Origin: a virus
Strand: one strand, 5' to 3'
IMG/VR virus record: IMGVR_UViG_3300027763_000068
Location: 1 to 59,209 of that record
Length of the DNA stretch: 59,209 nucleotides
Positions 34,135-42,779 of this stretch are shown here, piece by piece (positions within the stretch are counted from its first letter, which is position 1; the number at the start of each line of letters is the position of its first letter). Position numbers and translations under genes: made by a program. The notes under the pieces were generated by a model. That model did no database searches. It was not told the DNA's origin and was given only the letters and a program-made list of their open reading frames with translations.

Positions 34135-37100
34135 TTAACCGTTCGGTAATGAATCACACAGTACTTGTACTTGTGAGCAGTCTAATGATACTAATGTGCC
34201 GTCTAGTAATTTATTTTTAAATTGGGTTGTAGGAGCAAAACCATAATCTGAATATAATGCATGATTGTACGCAAAAATTTTAGTTATGGTTCTCCACGCT
34301 TCTTGTCCTTGCCAGTCGTATCCAATTAACGTTTTTGCGGTTAATTTAAATACAAATTTGTATATTTTAGTGTCTGCGCCTTTTGCTTTGTACCAGACAG
34401 GAGTATCGATTCCATCAAAATTAAACACAAATCCAAGTATATTTTCTGATGGATTCGTTACATAATCAATGCTATCCTCATACTTATAATCTACACCGGT
34501 AAAATCTGTCTTTAACAACCAAGCCTCAGCTTTAAACTCACTAATAGTTCCACGTTGGCCATTTGCGTTAAAAAGTTTTTCTAAGTTTGGTCGTATATTG
34601 ATGAATACACCTTCTCTGCCACCAGTTGTATCTACTCCTGATGTTACTTTTGGAAGCATGGTACCAAAAGGCATTACAGTTTCGTTTACGTAACCGTCTC
34701 TATTCCAAATAGCATCCACAGAAATGGTAGGAACTCCTTTTAGCGCAGGTCCTGCTGTAATGTGAGCGTTTGCAACCACTCCAAAATATTCTTGAGTATA
34801 TTGTGAATTGTTAGCAAAAGGAAAAGGAAGTGGGTAGTCTGGTGTTCCTGGAACTATCGCTGTAGTAAACTGTTCTCGATTATATTGGTATAATGCAAAT
34901 AATGGATTGTAACCTAAGTCCAACACAACACTACTTTGTTGTGGAATTCTCTCACGCGTGCGTTCATCAATGTAATAACTCATAACACTATACTCTAATT
35001 TATTTGGTTGTGTGGTATTTACTCCATTTATATCTAAAGTTAAACTTTCTCCAAATAAATTAACAGGAATAGGTTGATTTAATATGTCATCACAGTAACA
35101 ATTACTGTAAGAACCGTATTGACCAAACAGTAAACAGCTGTTTGGTGGATAGCAAGACAAATCTGTGCCGGTATCACAATGTCTGCCTCGGAACATCTTG
35201 TCCATAAATTTAAAGTATATGTCTTCTCTGCTTCCAAACTCAGCAAGATTAAATTGGCTATAAACTGGTTTCAGGCAATTAAAAGCTATGTATTTCCACC
35301 ACTCCGATTCCCAAGGCTGAGGAGTAGCTCCTATAGTATCACATGTTTTTCCCCATTGTTCAATTGGAATTTTACAACCATCTTCTGCAGAAATTGTATC
35401 TCGTTGTAAACTGTATTTTGTTTTACCACCAACTGTAGTTTTAATCAAATCAGATTCTTTTAACTCACCAAGAAGATACAAAGACCAATCCGGACAAGGA
35501 GATCCAGTAAGAATATCAGGTTGTCCTTCCACTTCTTTACACACACAATTAGTATCATCCCCCCAGGTTTTGTTCTTCTTATAATAATAAGAAAATCCAA
35601 TAGGTGTATCAGTAGAAAATAAATTATCAGAACACGATAAAGTGGTGTCTATACTCTTATCTGAATTATTGAATACAACACGAGATATATTTAAATTGTA
35701 ACCTGCCCAACAGTGTTCTGCAGTAAAACCAGAAAGACATGCTGAACATAGTGCACCAAATACACCACAATAATCTGGTTGTCCACATTCACTGGCTCTT
35801 TGCATGGATCCGCCAAGTTTATTCATCCAAAGTAAGTATTTTACAGTTTTGCCTGCAGGAGCATTAAATCCTAAATTTAAAATTTCCCCACCATTTGCTA
35901 GTGAACCAAACACTATATTTCCAGCACAACAGCTGAGTTCGCTTGCATTTATTGTGACTTTTTTGTTTACTTTTGCGGGATTAAACGCCATCAAAGCGTT
36001 ATCACTACCAGCATTAATATCTGTTTGATTTAAAATAGCAGTTTGTAAATCATTTAAAATTTGTTTTTGTTGATCTTGTTTTATTCCGCGACTTGCAATA
36101 GCAAGCGGTGCTTGTATAAAATCTATTTGTGAAAAATAAGGGTCTAACACATATCCGGTGCATCCACCAATAGATGCAAATACCTTTGAAAGACCTTTGC
36201 AGGAAAATGTTGCTGGATTTTTTTGATTAAAACATCCAACAGATCGTGTTTTTATTTCTTGTAAATAGTTCCATTGAACCGGATCACAACCGGAAGCGCA
36301 TGTTGTTGGGCGATTACCTTGCCAAACACCAACCCCGTATTCTGCGTGAACACATTCGTCTGATGCTTTATCAGAATCTTTACAATCCCAAACTTCTTCT
36401 ATTGGTCCATATGTTATACAATCAATATTAACATTCCAACCACAAGATCCGTTTTTAGACACACAGAAATTAACTAATCCCTTTTGTGTTTTTACAGGAG
36501 GATATTCTAAATATGAACCATAATCTTTAGCACAATCCATACACAATCTGTTTATAGTAAATTGTGATTGTACTTTAAATTGATCGGTCGGACTGCCACC
36601 TTGACAAGTATTACACCCATCTATAGGTACAGGAGGTTTAGATACTACATAAAAATTTATATTTTGTGAAAATTTAGTATTAAGTAGTGTATCTAATAGT
36701 ACTGCGTTTATAGTATTTTTAATACCATTTTTTCTACCAAATTCATCGTATGTGGTACTAATTTTTATGGTTACTGTAGCACCATTTGGTAGCAAACCAC
36801 CAGTATAACTAGAACCATTATATGTTTGTGTTATAGTAAACACATGGCCTAGTGTATTTGTGTGTGTGCTTGGCAGCTGTAATCTAACACCAGCAGGATC
36901 TGTAGTGCTTACTGTTATTTTGAATTGTGTTTCTTGTGGGGTGCTATCAGGAAGAATGATATCGGTTACAGGAGAACCATCAGCATTTAATATTGTAAAG
37001 CTGTAAGTGTACACAGGAATAACACAGGGTGGCACAGCGTCCGAGCAGTGCTTAGTGCTATTCCAAGTTCCGGTACAATTAGACCGAATAGTTTCTGTAC

Positions 37101-38772
37101 AAACACTACCATTACAACAAGCACCGTAAACTGGTGGTGGAGGATTCGAGCAATTTATGGTAGCACATGTCGAGTTTGGATAAAATACTGTCGTTGTGCC
37201 ATTTATAGCTTTGGCATCACATGATATTTGTGTTTCGTCTGGTGAACAGGATTTGCTGCCAGAAGAAGTGGTGACACAACACACACCAGAGGTACAATCT
37301 GCAGTTGTACATGTAGCACTTGCTGTCCATATATATCCACTTCCTTTAGCAAAACAAGCGGTTTGTGATATATTATTGTTAATAATACAAGCGTCTTTGT
37401 TTATACAACAACCTAAAACTGGAGAACAAACAACGCTTGGATCACTGCACGCGAGACCCGAATAAAAAGTTTTTCCTCCAGTACAGTTTGCTGGCAGTAC
37501 ACCATCTGTGCAAGTTCCAGCATCACAACAAGCTCCAGTGCTTGGAGAAGTACCACAATCAGTACATGGAGTTGTTGAAAACACACCATTTATTTCATTG
37601 CACGTATTTTCATTTGAATTATCATAACAAGTACCTTGACTACAACAGTAACCAATTCTTCCACAAGTTTGAGTACAGCTGGTGAGTGGAGTAAACACTC
37701 CTTCACCTAGTGTTCGTGCTTCACAATCAGATCCAGATATATTATCCCAACAATAATTAATATCTTGCCAGCAACACGATCCTACTGGATCACTGTAAAA
37801 TTTTCCTGTTTTTCCTATACCTCGATCAACAAATGCAGCATTAAAAGTAAGACCACCGTTCTCACTCCACATATGAACAATGTTCATGCCTTCCAGGAAT
37901 CCGTATTTACCTATTCCTTTATCAGTATTTTCAAAATATACATTTGAAGGAAAATTCCAAACGTCTTGGCCTTGTACAAACAGTGTGTAAGACTGTAAAA
38001 CAGAATTATCTGCGCTTGTTGTAAATGCTGTTATTCCAATTGGAGTCTTTAATTGATAAACAGAATATTTGTCCAGATTAATTGTGAAACCACTGGAATC
38101 CACTGCTAAAACTATATCGTTTGTTGTTCCAGTTACTATATTTCTGGCCATAGGTGTTAGATTATAAAAAGGTTCTACAAATTCTGAATAAACTTTAATA
38201 GAACTACCGGTTGCACCATTATCTGCTGTTAATCCAAACGATAGAACAGAATTAGAACCGGTTACTCCTATTCTTGTCGTAGTTGCTGAAAAGGTATCAG
38301 CAGTGTACACCACATAGTTTGCTGTGGTAGTTCCGTAAACTCCACTGTCAGTAATTGGTGATACAGTTAATAAAATTTCAGAACCATCAGAACTTAAAGT
38401 TGCTGCTATATTTCCACCACCACAAATTCCTCGAAATTCAAAAGTTTTTCCAGATATTACACTGGAAAATCCAGAATAATAAGTTGCACCAGACTGCAAA
38501 GAAACGCCTCGGGAATCTGAGTAACTTCCGGTTGGGCCAGTAAATCCAAATAATGGACCTAGTATAGTTCCGTTAGATAACTCGAATGTTATTCCACTAG
38601 AAACCAGATCAGAAACCGCGTTTATAATCCAAACACCAGTAGCACCAGTAGGACCTGAAGTTATACCGATCGCACCACGCAATCCGGCTGGACCGATGGA
38701 TCCAGTAGGTCCTGTTGGACCGGTTCGACCAATCAAATTTCCTATTGTGCTGTTTCCTATAATTGAAGGCAT
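34135..38772 (-). CDS. Giant Cys-rich, collagen-like fibre/adhesin (1545 aa)
   Basis: The largest gene of the window. Residues 16-46 are collagen-like (GRTGPTGPTG...); 50-320 a beta-rich stem; 331-583 six tandem 'CC' repeats; 585-720 an Ig-like domain (YTYSFTILNADGSPVTDI); 740-1200 a further region with many scattered cysteines (CNTCQGG, CMDCAKD, CGVFGALCSACLSG, CVCKE); the remaining part is beta-rich and ends CDSLPNG. The mosaic suggests a long tail appendage with repeated binding modules. No enzyme motif is visible. The protein would be one of the most cysteine-rich in the virion. Confidence 0.8.
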   Translation of the reverse strand: MPSIIGNSTIGNLIGRTGPTGPTGSIGPAGLRGAIGITSGPTGATGVWIINAVSDLVSSGITFELSNGTILGPLFGFTGPTGSYSDSRGVSLQSGATYYSGFSSVISGKTFEFRGICGGGNIAATLSSDGSEILLTVSPITDSGVYGTTTANYVVYTADTFSATTTRIGVTGSNSVLSFGLTADNGATGSSIKVYSEFVEPFYNLTPMARNIVTGTTNDIVLAVDSSGFTINLDKYSVYQLKTPIGITAFTTSADNSVLQSYTLFVQGQDVWNFPSNVYFENTDKGIGKYGFLEGMNIVHMWSENGGLTFNAAFVDRGIGKTGKFYSDPVGSCCWQDINYCWDNISGSDCEARTLGEGVFTPLTSCTQTCGRIGYCCSQGTCYDNSNENTCNEINGVFSTTPCTDCGTSPSTGACCDAGTCTDGVLPANCTGGKTFYSGLACSDPSVVCSPVLGCCINKDACIINNNISQTACFAKGSGYIWTASATCTTADCTSGVCCVTTSSGSKSCSPDETQISCDAKAINGTTTVFYPNSTCATINCSNPPPPVYGACCNGSVCTETIRSNCTGTWNSTKHCSDAVPPCVIPVYTYSFTILNADGSPVTDIILPDSTPQETQFKITVSTTDPAGVRLQLPSTHTNTLGHVFTITQTYNGSSYTGGLLPNGATVTIKISTTYDEFGRKNGIKNTINAVLLDTLLNTKFSQNINFYVVSKPPVPIDGCNTCQGGSPTDQFKVQSQFTINRLCMDCAKDYGSYLEYPPVKTQKGLVNFCVSKNGSCGWNVNIDCITYGPIEEVWDCKDSDKASDECVHAEYGVGVWQGNRPTTCASGCDPVQWNYLQEIKTRSVGCFNQKNPATFSCKGLSKVFASIGGCTGYVLDPYFSQIDFIQAPLAIASRGIKQDQQKQILNDLQTAILNQTDINAGSDNALMAFNPAKVNKKVTINASELSCCAGNIVFGSLANGGEILNLGFNAPAGKTVKYLLWMNKLGGSMQRASECGQPDYCGVFGALCSACLSGFTAEHCWAGYNLNISRVVFNNSDKSIDTTLSCSDNLFSTDTPIGFSYYYKKNKTWGDDTNCVCKEVEGQPDILTGSPCPDWSLYLLGELKESDLIKTTVGGKTKYSLQRDTISAEDGCKIPIEQWGKTCDTIGATPQPWESEWWKYIAFNCLKPVYSQFNLAEFGSREDIYFKFMDKMFRGRHCDTGTDLSCYPPNSCLLFGQYGSYSNCYCDDILNQPIPVNLFGESLTLDINGVNTTQPNKLEYSVMSYYIDERTRERIPQQSSVVLDLGYNPLFALYQYNREQFTTAIVPGTPDYPLPFPFANNSQYTQEYFGVVANAHITAGPALKGVPTISVDAIWNRDGYVNETVMPFGTMLPKVTSGVDTTGGREGVFINIRPNLEKLFNANGQRGTISEFKAEAWLLKTDFTGVDYKYEDSIDYVTNPSENILGFVFNFDGIDTPVWYKAKGADTKIYKFVFKLTAKTLIGYDWQGQEAWRTITKIFAYNHALYSDYGFAPTTQFKNKLLDGTLVSLDCSQVQVLCDSLPNG
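37024..37782 (-). repeat. Six tandem cysteine 'CC' repeats in the giant adhesin
   Basis: Six units of 30-45 residues start GSCC, GYCC, GACC, GCCI, GVCC and GACC. Each follows the pattern G-x-C-C, x3-8, C, x7-9, C, x-rich G-x-F/Y segment, C, x3-6, C, so about six cysteines per unit. The units differ in sequence and spacing, showing old duplication rather than recent slippage. The same unit occurs in three neighbouring genes. Confidence 0.8.
38635..38727 (-). repeat. Collagen-like G-x-y segment in the giant adhesin
   Basis: Residues 16-46 are a Gly-x-Thr/Pro series (TGPTGPTGSIGPAGLRGAIG) interrupted once near GITSG. Such short collagen-like runs trimerise phage fibres. Related runs open the next two upstream genes. 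Confidence 0.75.
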
Positions 38773-38781
38773 AGTTTATTT

Positions 38782-38789
38782 TATTTATA
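38782..38789 (-). promoter_or_regulatory. Late promoter octamer before the giant adhesin
   Basis: Perfect TATAAATA on the minus strand in the 20-bp gap before the 1545-residue gene. Only nine bases (AAATAAACT) separate it from the ATG and no ribosome site is seen, so a transcript begun here would be nearly leaderless. It might also be chance in AT-rich spacer DNA. Confidence 0.5.
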
Positions 38790-38792
38790 ATA

Positions 38793-39902
38793 TTAACAAG
38801 GAGGCGGATTTGCCGAGCAAGAAGTGGCGGAATCAAAAACACCACCATATTGCAAACAAACTGTGCGATTAGTGTCTACACAGGTTCCATTAATACAACA
38901 AGCACCAAAATCATCACAGTCTTGCGTTCTTCTATTGATACAGGGATTGGGAGAAAAATTACCACTTAAATTGTTTTCGCAGACATATCGAGTGATATAA
39001 TCTAAACACGTTTTTGCTCCATTTGAATTACAGTAACAACAAGAACCAATAATTTTGTTTTGGTATGTTGTGGTATTGGTGTCGTTAAAAATATCAGAAC
39101 TTATATAAGTTATACCAGAATTTTGGTTTGTTCCGGTTACACCTTTATAGCCGGTGTGATAAATTTGCTTACTGGTCCAAGTATTTCCAGACTTATAAAA
39201 TGAATTAACTGAAGAATCCCAAGGATTTGTAACCAAGGCAGTGATTCCAGTTATATTGATAAGATTTACATTTGTAATACCTGTGGTATTTTTGCCTTGC
39301 AAAAAGGAACCCATTAACGCACTTGCTAGATGTGCTGTCGTGGATCCACTAGTTACTGTTTGATAACGAAATACTCTGTTTCCTGTTTTGTCTAGTAAAG
39401 TATTAGCTGTATTTCCTAACGCATATAAAACAGTACCACTAACACCTAATGCATTAGAAGAAGTTGCAGTTACTCCTTTGAATATTAAATTATTACCACT
39501 GTAAGTTAAACTTAATCCAGCAGAACCAAAAATAGATTTAAAGTAAGCAGTTAAACCTATTACTGGATTATTGCTAACAATACTAAAAGCATTAGTATCA
39601 ACTCCGGTTACACCTTTAACATCAAACGGATTGGTAGATACTAAACCAGAAAAATCTGTTGGAGTATTGCCTGAAAGGCCAGTTATTGATATTTTGGTTC
39701 CATCAATTAAGTGTACAGTTATTCCGTTTGCATCTATTTTTGTTATGAATGCAACACCAAGTCCGGTGGCTCCGGTTGCTCCGTTATTACCTCCAGTTGG
39801 ACCGGTTGGACCGGTTGGACCTGTGGAACCAGTAGCACCAATAAAGGTGTTGGCTATCGGCATATTACCAATTGGGATATTACTGGATCCTAGTCTACTC
39901 AT
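38793..39902 (-). CDS. Collagen-like, Cys-rich fibre protein
   Basis: A 369-residue protein with three parts: an N-terminal anchor-like stretch (NIPIGNMPIANTFIG), a collagen-like run at residues 22-48 (GATGSTGPTGPTGPTGG and GATGATG), a beta-rich stem, and two 'CC' repeats at the C-terminus from residue 286 (GSCCYC... and GACCINGTC...). The C-terminal end PPPC closes the second repeat. It is a small version of the giant neighbour, which probably arose by duplication. Likely a homotrimeric tail fibre. Confidence 0.75.
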   Translation of the reverse strand: MSRLGSSNIPIGNMPIANTFIGATGSTGPTGPTGPTGGNNGATGATGLGVAFITKIDANGITVHLIDGTKISITGLSGNTPTDFSGLVSTNPFDVKGVTGVDTNAFSIVSNNPVIGLTAYFKSIFGSAGLSLTYSGNNLIFKGVTATSSNALGVSGTVLYALGNTANTLLDKTGNRVFRYQTVTSGSTTAHLASALMGSFLQGKNTTGITNVNLINITGITALVTNPWDSSVNSFYKSGNTWTSKQIYHTGYKGVTGTNQNSGITYISSDIFNDTNTTTYQNKIIGSCCYCNSNGAKTCLDYITRYVCENNLSGNFSPNPCINRRTQDCDDFGACCINGTCVDTNRTVCLQYGGVFDSATSCSANPPPC

Positions 39903-42763
39903 AGTGGGGAGCTCGGAAGTGTTGGTGTGGTTGTATTATTTATTGTCTGATTTTTATTTACTATTCTATCTTTATATACTGGTGGTATCTTCCATAATTT
40001 ACTACTAGCTGGAATCAACCCGTCGCAACGCAACATACGAACAGGTCTTACTTTATATAAATCCTGTCTGCTAGCTTTATACACTTTATAATTGTTTATA
40101 TCACCATTAACATCAATATTCATGGCAATTGCAACAGAACCTGGAGAAGAAGTAATTTGTGTTTTTACTCCATTTATAATAAATTCACCATAACATCCTT
40201 CTAGTTTTGCAAAATTAAAAGCACCAGTAGAAGTCCAATACGTTCCATTTAATGGTTCACCGTTTACAACTAAATTTTGATTAATATTGTAACCAAAAGT
40301 ATTTGTTGTATTTGCTGCAATAAAAGCCATTTCATCGTGGCTTGGTAAATACCATCCAGAAAGTATTGCGTTGTTTGGAGTTGCTGTTTGAGTATCGGAA
40401 GTCAATCCATCAGACAATAATCTGGTTGCTCTAAATGCATTTGGAATTGTGGTTACTGCGTAGAATTGATTGTAATTTATAGGATTTGTGCCAGGAGGAT
40501 TTACTGCTCGTTGCCAATAAGCATTATTTGCATTAACTGCTCGAATAGTATTGTAAAGTCCCCAAGATGTTTTCCAATAACCAAATAATTTGGGAGTTTC
40601 TGATGCTGTATCAAATGCACGAGATTCGCCACCATTACCCAGACCTGTTGATGTAGAACATGTGACAAACGTATCACGTAATATTATTTGAGCTAATGTT
40701 GCACCAGTAAATCCCTGTGCCCAGTATCCTTCTTTAAGATAAAATTTTGTAGTATAATATTCGTACGGATTATCATTATATGTAATATCATTTCCACCTG
40801 GCATAGGGCCCCAAGATGATCCAGTTGCTCCCCATGGGAATGTGTTATATTGATACGTTTCATCTGGAGATTTAATATTTAATTTTGAATCAATGTAAAC
40901 GTCATCCGGATAAACTATAAGCACATAAGATTCATTAATATTATTACAGTCTTTAGTTATACCGTATGCTCTATGATCAACATAAGAAGTGTAAAATTCA
41001 GAAGAATAAGTAGTTTCTGGCATACATCCAGTAACTCCTGATGGAGAAAATAAAGTTTTAGCTCCTAAAATTAAACTTTTGCCAGGATTAAATACATCAA
41101 CAACAATTCCGCCACCGTATTTTGATCCTTTACTAATAGGAACACCGTCAACAAAACCCAAGCAAGATATTGTGGTTGGGCATATAAATGAATCACAAGA
41201 TTGTGTTACACCACCATAAAATCCGTTAGAAGTAAAACAAGTAGAAAAAGATGTTTGTGAACAAGAACCATTTATGCAACACGGACCAGTGCCAGAAGCA
41301 CAAACAGCACGACCTAATGTGTCAAAACAAGAACTGGAGTCTCCTTGATAAAAACCACCAGACGATACGCAAGTATTATACGGCAATTCTTGACAATTTC
41401 CTCGGCCATCACAGCACGCACCTATCCTGTCAAATATCTTATTACAATTAGTGGTTGCTGTGCTTGTAAAATTTCCTGCAAATTTTACGGTTTGAGAAGC
41501 TAATCGTTGTAAACAGTCAGTACAGGTTAATTGATCAGAAATTGCTTCTCTTATCTTTGTACTGCCGGAAGTAGTTTCTTGACAACAACAACCCGGCTTA
41601 TCGCAGATAAAATCTGTGGCAGGACCACACGTAGTTCCTGCTCCATGAAAAAATCCAGTACAATTAGACGCTATGGTTTCAACACACGTACCGTCAGATT
41701 TACAACACGCACCCACAATAGTGCCCAAATAAGATTGACCAGATCCAGAACTAGTACTGCAATTTGTTTGATATAATGTGGTATCACATTTAGTTGATGT
41801 TGGTACAGCAGTAGCATACCAGCTACCATTTATACCGAAGAAAGAAATCTTCATATCACAGGTAACACCATCCACCGACAAACAAGGAGATTGTTGTTGT
41901 GGCCAAAAAATGTTTGAACTGAATCGTTTTGTTATATCTCTAGGATTCTTTGCACCAGAAACAATTAAATCAAATGCGTATGCATTTTGGTCTGGTGTGT
42001 AATCATTAACAACTATGGTTCCAGTATTATTTGCAAAATCTGCAACAAATACTCTAGATCTGGCACCAAACATCAATGAATCGTATTCAGCAGTAAACGG
42101 ATTAAACGTACAAGTTATACCATTGCCAGAGTGCTCGCAATAAACAGCTCCTGTAGAACCTGTCCATCCAGCTCCTCTTACGTGTTCAAACACGTTTGCG
42201 TTTACAAAACGAACACTTTGAACAGGTGGCCCAGATATTCCTGTACTTTGTAAGTAAGTAATACCGGACGTATTTGGTATTCTTTCAAGCTTTCCGGAAG
42301 AATTAAATCTTAAGAAATTTCTGTCTGTGGTAGAACTGGCAGCAACAGTTACGCCTTGAGAAATGTTCTGCAAAGATATATCAATATAGTTTACCCGATC
42401 TACGACAGACAAAACAGAATTTGAATTATTTACAAATCTAACAGGACGTAACAGTATATCACTACCACTAATACCGTAAGCCAAACTAATACCATTACCC
42501 AGATTGTTTACCGCCAGTGAGTATGATGCATTTCCGGTTGCACCATATATTTGAGTAGCAGTACCATAAGTTTTACCGTTAGAAAATGTAGTAATAAGAT
42601 ACCGATTTACCAGAGTGATACCAACAATACTTGGTCCTGTGTTTCCTGTTAAACCAATACCAGTGGCACCTGTTATACCGGTAGCACCTGTAGGCCCGGT
42701 AGGTCCGGTAACACTGTACTGCGATCCGAATAGATTGACTGAGCTGGAACTCAGAATGTTCAT
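39899..42763 (-). CDS. Collagen-like, Cys-rich fibre with DUF1566 domain (954 aa)
   Basis: A 954-residue mosaic. Collagen-like run at residues 20-45 (TGPTGPTGATGITGATG), beta-rich stem to about 290, four 'CC' repeats at 351-534 (GACCKSDGTC, GCCCQETTSG, GACCDGRGNC, GPCCINGSC), then a large DUF1566 domain with GWYLPSHDE near residues 802-810, TYWTST and a VRPVRMLRC end. After it a short Thr/Pro tail. DUF1566 domains are C-type-lectin-like and suit receptor binding. It overlaps the next gene by 4 nt, so the two fibres are co-translated. Confidence 0.78.
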   Translation of the reverse strand: MNILSSSSVNLFGSQYSVTGPTGPTGATGITGATGIGLTGNTGPSIVGITLVNRYLITTFSNGKTYGTATQIYGATGNASYSLAVNNLGNGISLAYGISGSDILLRPVRFVNNSNSVLSVVDRVNYIDISLQNISQGVTVAASSTTDRNFLRFNSSGKLERIPNTSGITYLQSTGISGPPVQSVRFVNANVFEHVRGAGWTGSTGAVYCEHSGNGITCTFNPFTAEYDSLMFGARSRVFVADFANNTGTIVVNDYTPDQNAYAFDLIVSGAKNPRDITKRFSSNIFWPQQQSPCLSVDGVTCDMKISFFGINGSWYATAVPTSTKCDTTLYQTNCSTSSGSGQSYLGTIVGACCKSDGTCVETIASNCTGFFHGAGTTCGPATDFICDKPGCCCQETTSGSTKIREAISDQLTCTDCLQRLASQTVKFAGNFTSTATTNCNKIFDRIGACCDGRGNCQELPYNTCVSSGGFYQGDSSSCFDTLGRAVCASGTGPCCINGSCSQTSFSTCFTSNGFYGGVTQSCDSFICPTTISCLGFVDGVPISKGSKYGGGIVVDVFNPGKSLILGAKTLFSPSGVTGCMPETTYSSEFYTSYVDHRAYGITKDCNNINESYVLIVYPDDVYIDSKLNIKSPDETYQYNTFPWGATGSSWGPMPGGNDITYNDNPYEYYTTKFYLKEGYWAQGFTGATLAQIILRDTFVTCSTSTGLGNGGESRAFDTASETPKLFGYWKTSWGLYNTIRAVNANNAYWQRAVNPPGTNPINYNQFYAVTTIPNAFRATRLLSDGLTSDTQTATPNNAILSGWYLPSHDEMAFIAANTTNTFGYNINQNLVVNGEPLNGTYWTSTGAFNFAKLEGCYGEFIINGVKTQITSSPGSVAIAMNIDVNGDINNYKVYKASRQDLYKVRPVRMLRCDGLIPASSKLWKIPPVYKDRIVNKNQTINNTTTPTLPSSPL
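41162..41713 (-). repeat. Four tandem cysteine 'CC' repeats in the 954-residue fibre
   Basis: Four units following the same G-x-C-C...C...C...G-x-F/Y...C...C plan as in the giant adhesin. The second unit has an extra cysteine (GCCCQE). Units are diverged at the DNA level. Confidence 0.75.
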
Positions 42764-42779
42764 TTAATGTTTCTCCGGA

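Noticed and set aside
32832-42763. A diversity-generating retroelement in the window
   Set aside because: DUF1566 domains are present but no reverse transcriptase or template repeat is; the idea is kept only as a check for the whole genome.
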